Source of the DNA: an uncultured Pseudomonadota bacterium
GTDB taxonomy: Bacteria; Pseudomonadota; Gammaproteobacteria; CAJXQU01
Length of the DNA stretch: 64,000 nt
NCBI GenBank assembly: GCA_913058255.1
Contig: CAJXQU010000009.1
Span: 31,428-95,427 of the forward strand
Direction of reading: 5' to 3'
Within the stretch, counting starts at the first letter, position 1. Each line of letters starts with the position of its first letter. Position numbers and translations under genes: made by a program. Below the pieces are notes generated by a model that did not search any database, was not told the DNA's origin, and saw only the letters and a list, made by a program, of their open reading frames with translations. Below, one piece after another: positions 54,798 to 64,000 of this stretch.

Positions 54798-55496
54798 TTA
54801 CATTTGAGATGTTGTACTGTTAATAGCTTTTAATAAATCGTTCTCGAAATTGAAGTTTGTTTCCTTACTACAATAACATTTTATTGTAGCTTTAAGTGCG
54901 GGGTTCCCATTGGTATAGCTTGCCAATTGTTCAATTATTGTTTGAGCACACTCACCGATTATTCCATCCGAATCATCAATACCGTTAACGAGTTTTTTAT
55001 CAATTCTTTGTATGAGCTTCCAAAGGTATTGAGCATTTTCTTTAGTGGCTGATAACTCACTTATGGCTTGTAAAATAATGCCTGATCCAGTGGCAAGTTT
55101 TCGTTGGTAATGGAACCAGTCGCTAGATGACCCTGTGTAGATGCATAAATTGCGCATACCTTTTGTTACGATTTTTTTTATTTCGGGGAGATCCGTTGGA
55201 CGTGGAGTTACGTTGGTTGGTGAGTTTATGTCTAGTACGGAGAGTGCCAATGCGAGAAGATGTTTACACATCAAACCACGTTGCCCCATGTAACAACTAC
55301 AATCGCCTTGGTCTACTTCCTTTGCTGATATGCGAACGCTATATGGCGTTGAGCCAGCAACGATTGCTGAATAGCCTAGTCTAGTCTCTGTTATATTGCC
55401 CACTTTACCTTGTTGATATAAGTCATGAGCACGTTTAAACATGGCTGGACTATCAGCAAACTCGATATCGGCTAATGTGAATTTTGCTAGTTTCAT
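54798..55496 (-). CDS. SWIM zinc-finger protein
   Basis: The 232-residue protein has a SWIM domain (about 45-85) with the CxCx(n)CxH pattern CSCYMGQRGLMCKHLLALAL. The N-terminal FKRAHDLYQQGKVGNITE is typical before SWIM domains. The helical C-terminal half has no recognisable motif. SWIM domains bind DNA or proteins; here the protein is stand-alone, without an adjacent SNF2 helicase or CoxE-like partner gene. Function unknown. Confidence 0.8.
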   Translation of the reverse strand: MKLAKFTLADIEFADSPAMFKRAHDLYQQGKVGNITETRLGYSAIVAGSTPYSVRISAKEVDQGDCSCYMGQRGLMCKHLLALALSVLDINSPTNVTPRPTDLPEIKKIVTKGMRNLCIYTGSSSDWFHYQRKLATGSGIILQAISELSATKENAQYLWKLIQRIDKKLVNGIDDSDGIIGECAQTIIEQLASYTNGNPALKATIKCYCSKETNFNFENDLLKAINSTTSQM

Positions 55497-55537
55497 ATGT
55501 ATTACGCTGAAATTTTTGATAAATTTTTAAGTAGTAT

Positions 55538-56299
55538 TTAAGCTTTCAAGCGATACCCAGTTTTAAATATCCACCATATAATTCCTAAGCAAAGAAACAT
55601 AAAGAGTAATGTCATGCCTAAACTCACCGCTATATTGACATCAGCGACACCGTAGAAGCTCCAACGAAACCCACTGATCAAGTAAACCACTGGGTTGAAT
55701 AAGGTAATCTTTTGCCACAGTGGCGGTAGCATGTTGATCGAGTAAAAACTGCCACCTAAAAATGTCAATGGCGTCACGATCATCATCGGAACGATCTGCA
55801 ATTTTTCAAAGCTGTCTGCCCAAAGCCCTAATATAAATCCGAACAAGCTGAAGGTTAATGCGGTTAGCACTAGGAAACCAAGCATAAAATAAGGATGTTG
55901 AACTTCATAATCAACAAAAAGTCTTGCGGTTAGTAAGATGAGTAATCCAAGCGTGATGGATTTTGTCATTGCAGCACCTACATATCCGATCAATATTTCT
56001 ACGTAGGATAAAGGGGCGGAAAGTATTTCGTAGATACTGCCGGTAAATTTCGGCATGTAGATCCCAAATGATGCATTTGAAATACTTTCGTTTAACAATG
56101 ACAACATGATCAAGCCGGGAATGATAAATGCGGCATAACTAATACCATCGATTTCACCCATGCGTGATCCAATGGCCGCACCGAAAACAATAAAGTATAA
56201 GGAGGTTGATAAAACGGGCGATGCGACACTTTGCATAAGCGTGCGAATGCTGCGGGACATTTCGAATAAATAAATAGATTTGATCGCATAGAAATTCAT
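55538..56299 (-). CDS. ABC-2 type transporter permease, YadH-like
   Basis: The 253-residue protein has six membrane segments and the ABC-2 motif region [20 protein letters not shown] followed by [13 protein letters not shown]. Length and the pairing with a YadG-like ATPase make it YadH (E. coli 256 residues). It shares one base with the end of the ATPase gene. Likely an exporter at the inner membrane; substrate unknown. Confidence 0.88.
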   Translation of the reverse strand: MNFYAIKSIYLFEMSRSIRTLMQSVASPVLSTSLYFIVFGAAIGSRMGEIDGISYAAFIIPGLIMLSLLNESISNASFGIYMPKFTGSIYEILSAPLSYVEILIGYVGAAMTKSITLGLLILLTARLFVDYEVQHPYFMLGFLVLTALTFSLFGFILGLWADSFEKLQIVPMMIVTPLTFLGGSFYSINMLPPLWQKITLFNPVVYLISGFRWSFYGVADVNIAVSLGMTLLFMFLCLGIIWWIFKTGYRLKA

Positions 56300-57219
56300 T
56301 ATTTTTCTCTCACTAGATTAACGAAAATTTCTTCTAATGAACTCTCGCTTGATTTGATGTCGTTAAAATCAATATGATGTTTTTCAAGTTGACGTAATAA
56401 ACCGCTAATGCTGGATTTTTTCTGGCTGTCAAAGGTATAGACTAGTTCACTGCCCTGCTCTTGTAGCTCTAATGAATATTCGTTGAGCTCACTAGGAATG
56501 GTTTGTAAAGGATTTTTTAGATGTATAGCGAGTTGTTTTTTTCCGAGTTTTTTCATCATGTTTTTTTTATTTTCAACCATAATGATTTTTCCCTGATTGA
56601 TGACACCAATCCGATCAGCCATCTCTTCAGCTTCTTCAATGTAATGTGTGGTTAGAATGATCGTCACGCCCTTTTCTCGTAAACCACGTACCATTTCCCA
56701 CATATCTCGTCTTAGTTCGACATCAACCCCAGCGGTTGGCTCGTCTAAAAATAAAATATCGGGTTCATGTGAGAGTGCTTTTGCGATCATTACGCGACGT
56801 TTCATGCCGCCAGAAAGTGTCATGATCTTTGAGTCTTTTTTGTCCCATAACGAGAGATCACGTAGCACTTGTTCTATGTATTTTTTATTACGTGGCTTGC
56901 CGAATAATCCACGGCTGAAATTAACCGTAGCGATAACGGTTTCAAACATATCGGTTGAAATTTCTTGTGGAACCAAGCCAATTTTAGAGCGGGCCGATCG
57001 AAAATCACTAATGATATTATGTCCGTCCGCAAGCACTTCACCACTACTGGGATTTATGAGGCCGCAGATGGTGCTGATCAATGTTGTTTTACCCGCTCCA
57101 TTAGGGCCGAGCAATGCGAAGATCTCTCCTCTTTTTATACTCAGGTTGATATTGTTCAGCGCCTGAAATCCACTCGCGTATATTTTATTTAGATTTTTGA
57201 TCGAAATGATCGTTTGCAT
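56299..57219 (-). CDS. ABC transporter ATPase, YadG-like
   Basis: The 306-residue ATPase has Walker A (GPNGAGKTT), the Q-loop ([16 protein letters not shown]), the signature [17 protein letters not shown], Walker B ([18 protein letters not shown]) and the switch histidine in TTHYIEEAE. The C-terminal extension ends in [11 protein letters not shown], as in YadG (308 residues). It forms the nucleotide-binding half of the YadGH exporter and overlaps the permease gene by one base. Confidence 0.9.
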   Translation of the reverse strand: MQTIISIKNLNKIYASGFQALNNINLSIKRGEIFALLGPNGAGKTTLISTICGLINPSSGEVLADGHNIISDFRSARSKIGLVPQEISTDMFETVIATVNFSRGLFGKPRNKKYIEQVLRDLSLWDKKDSKIMTLSGGMKRRVMIAKALSHEPDILFLDEPTAGVDVELRRDMWEMVRGLREKGVTIILTTHYIEEAEEMADRIGVINQGKIIMVENKKNMMKKLGKKQLAIHLKNPLQTIPSELNEYSLELQEQGSELVYTFDSQKKSSISGLLRQLEKHHIDFNDIKSSESSLEEIFVNLVREK

Positions 57220-57289
57220 GTATCACCTTGTTTCTTTGGTTTCATCATTGAAATTGTAGTTAGAATATTCTTACCATTTGTATGACAGA

Positions 57290-58438
57290 TTACTCTTCTG
57301 TTTTAAAGGGTAATAATTGTGCCGCACTTTTTTTATACTCAGCCATACTTTGTGTTTCTTGTTTCACATAGCGATCGATTGCGGTAGAAAACTGTGAATC
57401 ATTGATCCAATGTGCTGAATACGTGGTGACGGGTTGAAAACCACGGCTAATTTTGTGTTCGCCTTGAGCGCCTGAATCGAAGCGTTGCAATTTATGTTCA
57501 ATACAATACTCGAGACCTTGGTAATAACAGGCCTCAAAGTGCAGGCTGTTATATTCATCAAAACAACCCCAGTATCGGCCATATAAGGTGTCATCACCAA
57601 CGAAACTCAAAGCCGCTCCTATATAGACACCATTTTTGACCGCCATGATCAACAATAGTTGTTCTGGCATTGTCGCAGCCAATTCATGGAAAAAGCTGAG
57701 TGATAGATAGGGAGACATATTTCGTTTTAAATAGGTCATTTGATAAAAAGGATAAAAGGCTTGCCATTGTTGTTCTGTTATATCTGAGCCTGAAATTTTA
57801 ACCAGTTCAATCCCCTGCTCTTGAACCCAGCGTCTTTCTCGGCGAACATTTTTCCGTTTTTTCATGCTGAAATGTGATAAGTAATCATCAAAATGTTTAT
57901 AATTTTGGTTAGCCCATCTGAACTGTACCGTTTCTCGAATGATCAGATCGGCTTCTCTAAGAATATCGATTTCAGGCTTGGTTGGAAACAAACAATGCCA
58001 AGACGAAATATTGTTTTCTACGGCCTGACTTTTTAAGAATGAAGTAATGGCTTGATAAACGATGATCGGATCAGCCGTTTTATTAATTAAAAGTCTAGCA
58101 CCTTCACAGGGTGTGAAAGGAACAGCAGTCACCCATTTCGGAAAATATGCTAAACCATTTCGATGGTAGGCATCAGCCCAGATGTGATCAAAGATATATT
58201 CGCCGTTGGAATTGTGTTTTTCATAAAGAGGCATGATGGCGATTAAAACGTCACTATCACCTTGTGTTTCATAAACGAGGCAGTGGCGCGGTAACCAACC
58301 ACTGGTTTCGCTGACAGCGCCACTATTTTCTAAAGCTGCTAGAAATTCGTAACGTAAGAATGGGTAGTTCGAGTTTAGGAGCTCGTTCCATTGAATGCTA
58401 CCAATGTCAGTGATGCTATTGATCAGCTTGATTATCAT
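57290..58438 (-). CDS. FemAB-like (DUF482) acyltransferase
   Basis: The 382-residue protein has two GNAT-like halves: an N-terminal SGWLPRHCLVYETQGDSDVL with YIFDHIWADAYHRNGLAYFP, and a C-terminal part with KKRKNVRRERRWVQEQGIE, YGRYWGCFDEYNSLHFEACY and FDSGAQGEHKISRGF. This is the PF04339 peptidogalycan-biosynthesis-related family. Acceptor and donor are not known; members are often suggested to act on cell-envelope or lipid precursors. No clear ribosome binding site. Confidence 0.85.
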   Translation of the reverse strand: MIIKLINSITDIGSIQWNELLNSNYPFLRYEFLAALENSGAVSETSGWLPRHCLVYETQGDSDVLIAIMPLYEKHNSNGEYIFDHIWADAYHRNGLAYFPKWVTAVPFTPCEGARLLINKTADPIIVYQAITSFLKSQAVENNISSWHCLFPTKPEIDILREADLIIRETVQFRWANQNYKHFDDYLSHFSMKKRKNVRRERRWVQEQGIELVKISGSDITEQQWQAFYPFYQMTYLKRNMSPYLSLSFFHELAATMPEQLLLIMAVKNGVYIGAALSFVGDDTLYGRYWGCFDEYNSLHFEACYYQGLEYCIEHKLQRFDSGAQGEHKISRGFQPVTTYSAHWINDSQFSTAIDRYVKQETQSMAEYKKSAAQLLPFKTEE

Positions 58439-58521
58439 GCTGTAAAGATAACATTATTCTTAGCGACAAATAGTTAAAAAATAGGCATATTGGTATGATT
58501 AAAAATGAAAATAGGAAATAT

Positions 58522-59112
58522 ATGGATAAACCTTTCTCTCAGGCTTGTGAAAATAATAAACAACCTATTCTGAATATATTGCAGACTATTTTTACCAGTG
58601 ACGGTGATGTCCTTGAAATAGGCAGTGGTACGGGACAGCATGCTGTTTATTTTGCTGAGCACTTACCGGACATATGTTGGCAGCCGACAGAGGTAGCTGA
58701 ACACTTAGCTGTTGTTTCTCAATGGGTTGATGAAGCTAAGCTAAGTAATGTTAAGTCGCCGATTATGCTTAATGTTGAGGATCAACCATGGCCGTTTACA
58801 CAGCTGGATGCTGTGTTTACCGCTAATACGCTCCATATTATGAGCTGGGAAAAGGTTGAGATATTTTTTGCGCGATTAGGTCAATATCTACAGACAGGTG
58901 CTAAATTTTGTAGCTACGGCCCTTTTAATAAAAATGGAGTTTACACGAGCGAAAGCAATGCAAATTTTGATCGTTGGCTGAAGCAACGTGATCCGTTGAG
59001 TGGTATTCGTCATATAGAGGATCTTATCCAACTCGGACAAGCGAATGGTATCGAGCTGATCGCAGAGTTAGCGATGCCCGCTAACAATCAATGTCTAATC
59101 TGGAAAAAATAA
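58522..59112 (+). CDS. DUF938 family SAM-dependent methyltransferase
   Basis: The start at 58522 (MDKPFSQACENNKQPILNIL) is preferred because AGGAA lies just upstream and family members begin at this segment; ATG at 58495 is an alternative. The approximately 196-residue product has the SAM-binding motif VLEIGSGTGQHAVYFAEHLP, then LDAVFTANTLHIMSW and FCSYGPFNKNGVYTSESNAN. Substrate not known. Confidence 0.85.
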   Translation: MDKPFSQACENNKQPILNILQTIFTSDGDVLEIGSGTGQHAVYFAEHLPDICWQPTEVAEHLAVVSQWVDEAKLSNVKSPIMLNVEDQPWPFTQLDAVFTANTLHIMSWEKVEIFFARLGQYLQTGAKFCSYGPFNKNGVYTSESNANFDRWLKQRDPLSGIRHIEDLIQLGQANGIELIAELAMPANNQCLIWKK

Positions 59113-59194
59113 CGCATAGAATTTAAAAAGCTACTCTAACACTTTTCTATAAAAGTCCTTTTTACTCGATAGTGGCTTTGATAGCGTATAACTC

Positions 59195-59203
59195 TGGTAT
59201 GAT
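59195..59203 (+). promoter_or_regulatory. putative extended -10 promoter of dbpA
   Basis: TGG-TATGAT (59195-59203) is an extended -10 element, about 28 bases before the dbpA ATG at 59231. The possible -35 TTGATA (59178-59183) is too close at 14 bases to be normal, so the promoter would rely on the extended -10. Confidence 0.3.
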
Positions 59204-59230
59204 GCAGCCATTTTTCCACGGTACACCAAC

Positions 59231-60613
59231 ATGACCAGCGACAGCTTTACTAGCCTTTCCATTTCTGACGAACAAAAATCCAATCTAGAGTCACTCGGTT
59301 ATAGCAAAATGACCGCGATTCAAGCGGAGTCACTACCTCATGTATTAGAGGGAAAGGATCTTATCGCAAAAGCGAAAACAGGCAGTGGCAAAACAGCCGC
59401 TTTCGGAATTGGCTTACTGGAACAGATCAATCCACGTTTTTTTGGCGCACAGGCTTTAGTTTTGTGCCCCACTCGTGAGCTGGCTGATCAAGTTGGCAAA
59501 GAGTTACGTAGGTTGGTTCGCTGTGTTCCCAACATCAAACTCGTTTTGTTATGTGGAGGCAAACCTTTCGGATTACAAAAAGGTTCGTTGGAGCATGGCG
59601 CACACATTATTGTCGGTACACCTGGACGAATTCAAGATCATATTAATCGCGGCACTTTGGAGCTTCAAGGCCTAAAAACGCTTGTCTTGGATGAAGCCGA
59701 TCGCATGTTAGACATGGGTTTTATCGATATAATCAATGAGATTATTGCTGCGACCCCGAAACAACGCCAGACCTTGCTTTTCTCTGCAACTTATCCTGAC
59801 GCAATAAACAAGATGTGTCGTTCGATATTAAAAGATCCTGTTACTGTGACGGTTGAATCAGAGCATAGCTCAGCGATTATAGATCAGACTTTTTATCCTA
59901 TAAAAAATAATGACCGAGATGAAATTTTATTAGCCTTATTTGAACATCATAAACCAGCATCAGCATTAGTTTTCTGTAAGACAAAAATTAAATGTGATGA
60001 AGTCGCTAGTTTTTTACGTAGCAAGAATTATGAGGCATTGGCGATTCATGGTGATTTAGAGCAGCGTGAACGCGATCAAGTACTGGTTCAGTTTGCTAAT
60101 AATAGCTGTTCCGTATTAGTCGCCACCGACGTTGCCGCGCGTGGTTTAGATATTAAATCTTTACCTGCAGTGATCAATTATGAGTTACCACATGATCCTG
60201 AAATTTATGTTCATCGAATTGGTCGAACAGGCCGAGCCGGTGAAAAAGGTATTGCCTTGAGTTTATTTAGCGAGCGTGAAATGAGTCGTGTTAATGCGAT
60301 TGAAGATTATCAACAACAAAAGTGTCCGATCGAAAAACCGGAGTGGTTGAAAAAAGATCCAAATTACCAACAACAATCTTCTATGGTGACACTACAACTG
60401 GATGCTGGAAAGAAAAATAAATTACGCCCGGGTGATCTGTTGGGTGCTTTAACGGGCGACGCGGGTTTAAAAGGATCGCAAATCGGTAAAATTGATATTT
60501 TCGATACCTTCAGCTATGTTGCAATAGAGCATTCAGCGTATAGAAAAGCGCTAGACTACTTTTCCAATGGCAAGGTTAAAGGCCGTGGTGTTCGCGCTAG
60601 AAAAATTTCTTAA
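59231..60613 (+). CDS. dbpA: ATP-dependent RNA helicase DbpA
   Basis: The 460-residue DEAD-box protein has the Q motif (SKMTAIQAESLP), AKTGSGKT, PTRELADQ, VLDEADRMLDMGF, SAT, ARGLDIKSL and HRIGRTGRAG. The C-terminal RNA-binding domain (about 385-460: RPGDLLGALTGDAGLKGSQI, then GKIDIFDTFSYVAIEHSAY) is the DbpA-specific one that recognises 23S rRNA hairpin 92. It helps 50S subunit assembly. The length equals E. coli DbpA (457). Its stop overlaps the 3' end of the convergent pqiC by 4 bases. Confidence 0.94.
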   Translation: MTSDSFTSLSISDEQKSNLESLGYSKMTAIQAESLPHVLEGKDLIAKAKTGSGKTAAFGIGLLEQINPRFFGAQALVLCPTRELADQVGKELRRLVRCVPNIKLVLLCGGKPFGLQKGSLEHGAHIIVGTPGRIQDHINRGTLELQGLKTLVLDEADRMLDMGFIDIINEIIAATPKQRQTLLFSATYPDAINKMCRSILKDPVTVTVESEHSSAIIDQTFYPIKNNDRDEILLALFEHHKPASALVFCKTKIKCDEVASFLRSKNYEALAIHGDLEQRERDQVLVQFANNSCSVLVATDVAARGLDIKSLPAVINYELPHDPEIYVHRIGRTGRAGEKGIALSLFSEREMSRVNAIEDYQQQKCPIEKPEWLKKDPNYQQQSSMVTLQLDAGKKNKLRPGDLLGALTGDAGLKGSQIGKIDIFDTFSYVAIEHSAYRKALDYFSNGKVKGRGVRARKIS

Positions 60614-61227
60614 TGCTTGTCGAGTGATTGGAAGCTAATAACTTCTGCAACAATCTCATCTGCCAGTTTTGTTAAAGCCGCTTGTTGAGCGACGACGTAG
60701 CTTAAAAAGTCATTGCTCTCCAGGTTGATCTGGTGTCTACTTTTACGGCTGGTGATTAGCCGCTTATCTTTCTGTGTAAGCAAATCCCAGTGCGCTTCTA
60801 AAATAATTTCTTTGCCTAACTCACCATCAAGTCGATCAATACGGATGCGTGCTTCAAACTCAGGTCGTAGATCACGTGCCCAAGGATAATGCATGATCGC
60901 TTGGCTACCTGAAACTTGCATTGCTCGTTCGATTAATATTCCCTGGATTTCTTCGCGTAAAGATCCTGCCCATTGATTCTGTTCGGAAAGCAATATTTCA
61001 TTATTATTTTTACGATAAATAATTTGAGGTCTATTAAGCATTCTAGGAATTTCAACAGGGCCAATACCTAAACTTAGATCAGTTGCTACAGCAGGAATTA
61101 TTTCCGTTGTTTGAATGGGTGTTAAAGAAAAATAACGAGCTTCAGTCGTTGGTGTGCTTGAACATGCACTCAAACCTAATAGAACAAAACCAAACAAAAA
61201 TAGTTTTTGGAAAAAATAGCGCTTCAT
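60610..61227 (-). CDS. pqiC: PqiC-type outer-membrane lipoprotein
   Basis: The 205-residue protein has a lipobox (LLGLSACSS), so it is lipidated at the Cys. It carries the ABC-type transport auxiliary domain with YFSLTP, LGIGPVEIPRMLNRPQIIYR and WAGSLREEIQGILIE. In E. coli PqiC anchors the PqiB tunnel to the outer membrane for lipid transport. It is the last gene of the pqi operon, 27 bases after pqiB. Confidence 0.88.
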   Translation of the reverse strand: MKRYFFQKLFLFGFVLLGLSACSSTPTTEARYFSLTPIQTTEIIPAVATDLSLGIGPVEIPRMLNRPQIIYRKNNNEILLSEQNQWAGSLREEIQGILIERAMQVSGSQAIMHYPWARDLRPEFEARIRIDRLDGELGKEIILEAHWDLLTQKDKRLITSRKSRHQINLESNDFLSYVVAQQAALTKLADEIVAEVISFQSLDKH

Positions 61228-61254
61228 AAAGTTATTCCTAGGTTTATTCCTAAT

Positions 61255-63000
61255 TTATTTGCCAAAAATCAATGCATCTGGTTTGCGTTGTAAGGTATCA
61301 ACCAAGGCATTGAGGCTGCGTGAGGCTTCGGTTAATTCTTCTAATAATATGCGAAGTTTATAATGAAACTGAGAGTCTTCAGAAAACGATGAAGCAGTTT
61401 CTGATAAGGTGACATTCATATTGTTGAGTGTCACGCCAACTTGTTTCATAGTCTCTTCGGTAGTTACCAAGGTTTTGTCCGCTGCGCCTAATGCCTTGTT
61501 CAATTTATGAGAAACTGGCGAAAACTGGTCGGCAAGTTGGCCGAACTTCTGACTGGTTTTATTAATTTCAGCCAACATTTTTTCTAGGTTTTGCAGGCTC
61601 TTTTTGTTCTCTGGAATTGAGACTAACTTTTTAAATTCTAAGATGGTTTCATTAAGGTTAGTCACTACTTCATCAAGTGGCATGTTCTCTAGTTTTGAAG
61701 CGATACTTGAGATGCTTCGAGTCAGCTGTCCTAACTGACCTGGAGCAGTAGGAAATTTAGGATAATAGCCCGTGTGTTGAATTACTCCGGGCTTTCCTTT
61801 TTCATCAAAATCTAATTCGATATACATTTGGCCTGTTAAAAGGTTACCTGTTTTAAGGCTTGCTTTTAGACCGTTCGCAACCATGCCTTCGATGATTTCT
61901 GTTGGTTCGATGGCATCATCTTGTAGTGATAAACGTTCTGGATATAGCTCGACCAAAACGGGAGTTTGGACATTCAAAGAGATTGGATCAATACGCGTTT
62001 CTTTGTCAAGTAATTTACCAACAGTGGTTCCTCGAAAGTCGAGAGGAGCCCCAACTGATAAGCCTTTCAGTGTTTCGTCAAAATAAAGAACATATTCTAA
62101 CTTTAACGATGGAGCTTCTTCATTAATACTGCTTATGTTTGGATAAAGGTAATATTCTTGATGTTCATTAGCAGGAGTGCCGGTTGTTAAATTGCGTGGG
62201 GTATCAAACGCGATTCCGCCACTCATTAGTGCTGTTAATGATTCCATATGTGCTTGAATACCATCAGCGCCAAGGCTCAGATCAAAACCGCTGCTGTTCC
62301 AAAAGCGACTATTTTTTTGTACTAATTTATCATAAGGCGTGTGTATGAAAATATTTAAATTAACATGTTTACCCGACTCATGAAGTTTGTAATGAACGAC
62401 TTCTCCGACCTGAATTTGACGATAATAAATAGGCGCACCAATATCCAGAGATCCAAGTTGTGATGTTTTTAAATAAAAAGTTTTTCCTTCTGTTGATGAT
62501 GCAATTTGTGGGGGTTCTTCCAGGCCAATATAAATTTTGGGTCTGTCTCCCATGTCAGCCTCACCCGGATCCATAACGATGTAGACACCTGATATCAGTG
62601 TGCTTAGCCCACTAATACCTTGTGCGCTGATCCTTGGTCTTACTGCCCAAAAATTACTATTTTCATTGAGGTGTTGGCCGATTGTTTTTGAGAGTTCTAC
62701 GGTGACAATAACTTTTTCTAGGTTTGAATCGAGTTGAATTTTTTTAACCTTACCAACATCAACATCTTTATAGCGAACACGGGTTTTCCCCACTTCAAGG
62801 CCTTCGGCACTACTAAAACTGATCATGATTTCAGGGCCTTTATCGCTAAGCACTTTAAAGGCTAACCAACCACCAGCAAATAATGCGATCAACGGTACGA
62901 TCCAGACTAATGAAATACTTTTTGAACGGGTTATTTTTGCAGTTGGTAGATCGTTCAAATCAAAGTTTTCAGATAAATTATTGTTGTTTTCTTGTTTCAC
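61255..63000 (-). CDS. pqiB: PqiB, MCE-domain intermembrane lipid tunnel protein
   Basis: The 581-residue protein (E. coli about 546) starts at a GTG and has one N-terminal membrane anchor (ISLVWIVPLIALFAGGWLAF). Three MCE domains follow (ISFSSAEGLEVGKTRVRYKD; then LDIGAPIYYRQIQVGEV; then GLSVGAPLDFRGTTVGKLL), and then a long helical C-terminus that forms the needle. It bridges the periplasm to pass lipids between membranes. It overlaps the upstream pqiA-type gene by 23 bases. The extra length is in the helical tail. Confidence 0.92.
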   Translation of the reverse strand: MKQENNNNLSENFDLNDLPTAKITRSKSISLVWIVPLIALFAGGWLAFKVLSDKGPEIMISFSSAEGLEVGKTRVRYKDVDVGKVKKIQLDSNLEKVIVTVELSKTIGQHLNENSNFWAVRPRISAQGISGLSTLISGVYIVMDPGEADMGDRPKIYIGLEEPPQIASSTEGKTFYLKTSQLGSLDIGAPIYYRQIQVGEVVHYKLHESGKHVNLNIFIHTPYDKLVQKNSRFWNSSGFDLSLGADGIQAHMESLTALMSGGIAFDTPRNLTTGTPANEHQEYYLYPNISSINEEAPSLKLEYVLYFDETLKGLSVGAPLDFRGTTVGKLLDKETRIDPISLNVQTPVLVELYPERLSLQDDAIEPTEIIEGMVANGLKASLKTGNLLTGQMYIELDFDEKGKPGVIQHTGYYPKFPTAPGQLGQLTRSISSIASKLENMPLDEVVTNLNETILEFKKLVSIPENKKSLQNLEKMLAEINKTSQKFGQLADQFSPVSHKLNKALGAADKTLVTTEETMKQVGVTLNNMNVTLSETASSFSEDSQFHYKLRILLEELTEASRSLNALVDTLQRKPDALIFGK

Positions 63001-63604
63001 AAGTATCCCAAATTAAACGTGGATCAAAATTATGTGCGGCAAGCATTGTCGAAATAACGACTAATGCGAATGCGATGGAACCAACCCCTACTTTAACATA
63101 GGCCAGCTCTCCGAATTGGATTAGCGCGGCGAGTATTGCTATTACGAAAATATCGACCATTGACCAGCGGCCTACAAACTCGGTGACGCGGTAAAATAAT
63201 GCTCGATCTTCTGGGCGCCAGTTAGAGTGCTGGTTAATACTGATCAGTAACCAAAAGAGGACGATCAACTTCATTAACGGGACAAAAATACTCGCGATAA
63301 AAACGATCAAGGCTAGTGGCCACATGCCTTCATGTAACAAGCGCATAACGCCAGAAAAAATAGTATCTGGTTGGTTACTGGCCAATTTTGCAATTGTGGC
63401 AACGGGTAAAAAGTTAGCTGGGATATAAAAGACTGTAGCCGTCAGTAACCAAGCCCAACTACGGCTCAAACTTTTCCTATTTCGTAAGCTCACCCGGTGG
63501 TCACATTCAGGACAGAACAGCTCTCCAGAACCATCAACCTTTGAGATAGTATGGCAAAAATGACATTGAGCGAGGAGTAAATCTGCAGCTCTTAGGTAAG
63601 CCAT
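62978..63604 (-). CDS. PqiA-type membrane protein, second half
   Basis: The 208-residue protein has a zinc-ribbon (C14-H-F-C17, then C31-P-E-C34) and four membrane segments (TATVFYIPANFLPVATIA onward). In E. coli PqiA is a single chain with two such halves. Here the two halves are separate genes that overlap by 13 bases, and this is the downstream one. It forms the inner-membrane part of the Pqi lipid transport system. Confidence 0.88.
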   Translation of the reverse strand: MAYLRAADLLLAQCHFCHTISKVDGSGELFCPECDHRVSLRNRKSLSRSWAWLLTATVFYIPANFLPVATIAKLASNQPDTIFSGVMRLLHEGMWPLALIVFIASIFVPLMKLIVLFWLLISINQHSNWRPEDRALFYRVTEFVGRWSMVDIFVIAILAALIQFGELAYVKVGVGSIAFALVVISTMLAAHNFDPRLIWDTCETRKQQ

Positions 63605-63958
63605 GATTGTTTCCTTTCGTGGATTTCTTCGCGAACGTGTGAAGGTACAAACATGATATTGAGTACGGTCATTACGATAATTAGTCCGACAAAGGCATAC
63701 AGTGATGGACCGGGTATTATGAGTGCATCTTCCCCCAGTTTAACGACTGCGATGATGAACCCAAGTAGAAAAATTTCCATCATATTCCAAGGTGCGCTGT
63801 GATGGCTTAGACGCAATATGGGATCGCTAAAAGGCCAGATTTTGCCGAAGCTCATTGGGATTAACAACCATGCATAAGCTAAAAGCTGAATAAGTGGAGT
63901 TAATATTGTCGTCAAAAAAACCAGTATCGAGAGAAATTTCTGATCACCTGTCCATAGA
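63592..63958 (-). CDS. PqiA-type membrane protein, first half (5' truncated by contig end)
   Basis: The surviving C-terminal part has three or more membrane segments (KFLSILVFLTTILTPLIQLL, then HHSAPWNMMEIFLLGFIIAV, then VGLIIVMTVLNIMF), typical of a PqiA half-domain. The N-terminus with its zinc ribbon lies off the contig. A frame extending to 63987 begins MGSEMCIRDS, which is the translated adapter and not protein. It overlaps the next gene by 13 bases. Confidence 0.85.
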
Positions 63959-64000
63959 CTGTCTCTTATACACATCTCCGAGCCCACGAGACAGGCAGAA
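63959..64000. other. Illumina Nextera adapter and index, not genomic
   Basis: CTGTCTCTTATACACATCT (63959-63977) is the Tn5 mosaic end, followed by CCGAGCCCACGAGAC and then the eight bases AGGCAGAA, which I recall as the Nextera N703 i7 index. This is unremoved read-through adapter at the contig end. Confidence 0.97.

Noticed and set aside
56648..57166. 172-codon plus-strand frame opposite the YadG-like ATPase
   Set aside because: Antisense shadow of a conserved ATPase gene.
1..64000. CRISPR arrays, tRNA and rRNA genes
   Set aside because: No regularly spaced repeats, no T-loop (GGTTCGAATCC-type) clover-leaf sequences and no rRNA-like segments were seen. GGTTCGA at 40684 belongs to a terminator loop.

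Overview
The window is an AT-rich stretch of gammaproteobacterial chromosome. The evidence is gene order: rne and rluC are divergent, and they are followed by sppA, maf, yceD, rpmF, plsX, fabH, fabD, fabG, acpP, fabF, pabC, mltG, tmk, holB, pilZ and tatD. This is the classical gammaproteobacterial fatty-acid cluster. NhaD, two RlmG/DbpA-type rRNA factors, a Pqi lipid-transport operon and a PEP-CTERM protein suggest an aquatic, probably marine, Gram-negative. I cannot fix the genus from sequence alone. There are no rRNA or tRNA genes and no CRISPR array.

Layout. 1-4.5 kb: secreted and envelope proteins (a repeat-built protein with a peptidoglycan-binding tail, a thioredoxin-like protein, a DUF2059 protein) and a Bcr/CflA drug exporter. 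4.5-7.6 kb: a small accessory island with a truncated IS3-type transposase, a decapitated ardA antirestriction gene, a tandem hairpin repeat and an intact AbiEi/AbiEii type IV toxin-antitoxin pair. 7.7-27.4 kb: the core block of prfC, rne, rluC, a Wzx-like flippase, sppA, maf and the fatty-acid/DNA-metabolism run. 27.6-36.3 kb: an RNA methyltransferase, a VF530 protein, a truncated IS3 element, a five-gene branched-chain-amino-acid-type ABC importer (substrate-binding protein, livH, livM, livG, livF), a gene-poor structured spacer and a PEP-CTERM protein. 37-49.8 kb: rlmG, two PLP enzymes, then a possible translation-repair unit: a promoter with a 31-codon leader ORF and a terminator, rtcB, an unknown 315-residue protein, a small basic protein and a stand-alone EF-G. 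After it come an ankyrin protein, a flavoprotein, YaiI, a broken cytochrome b561 and a truncated haemoglobin. 49.9-64 kb: NYN protein, spermidine-synthase-like protein, DUF1415, NhaD, YajD, YehS, SWIM protein, YadGH, a FemAB-like protein, a DUF938 methyltransferase, DbpA and the Pqi operon. The last 42 bases are Illumina Nextera adapter with an index, so the real contig ends at 63958.

How it fits together. Envelope lipid supply (plsX and fab genes), LPS/polysaccharide export (Wzx-like) and lipid trafficking (PqiABC) recur through the window. The most unusual arrangement is upstream of rtcB. A strong sigma70-like promoter drives a leader with a short Asn-rich ORF and ends in an intrinsic terminator only about 30 bases before rtcB. 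No room remains for another promoter, so RNA-ligase expression should depend on read-through. The downstream unknown gene, the small basic gene with a perfect Shine-Dalgarno and the EF-G paralogue lie on the same strand.
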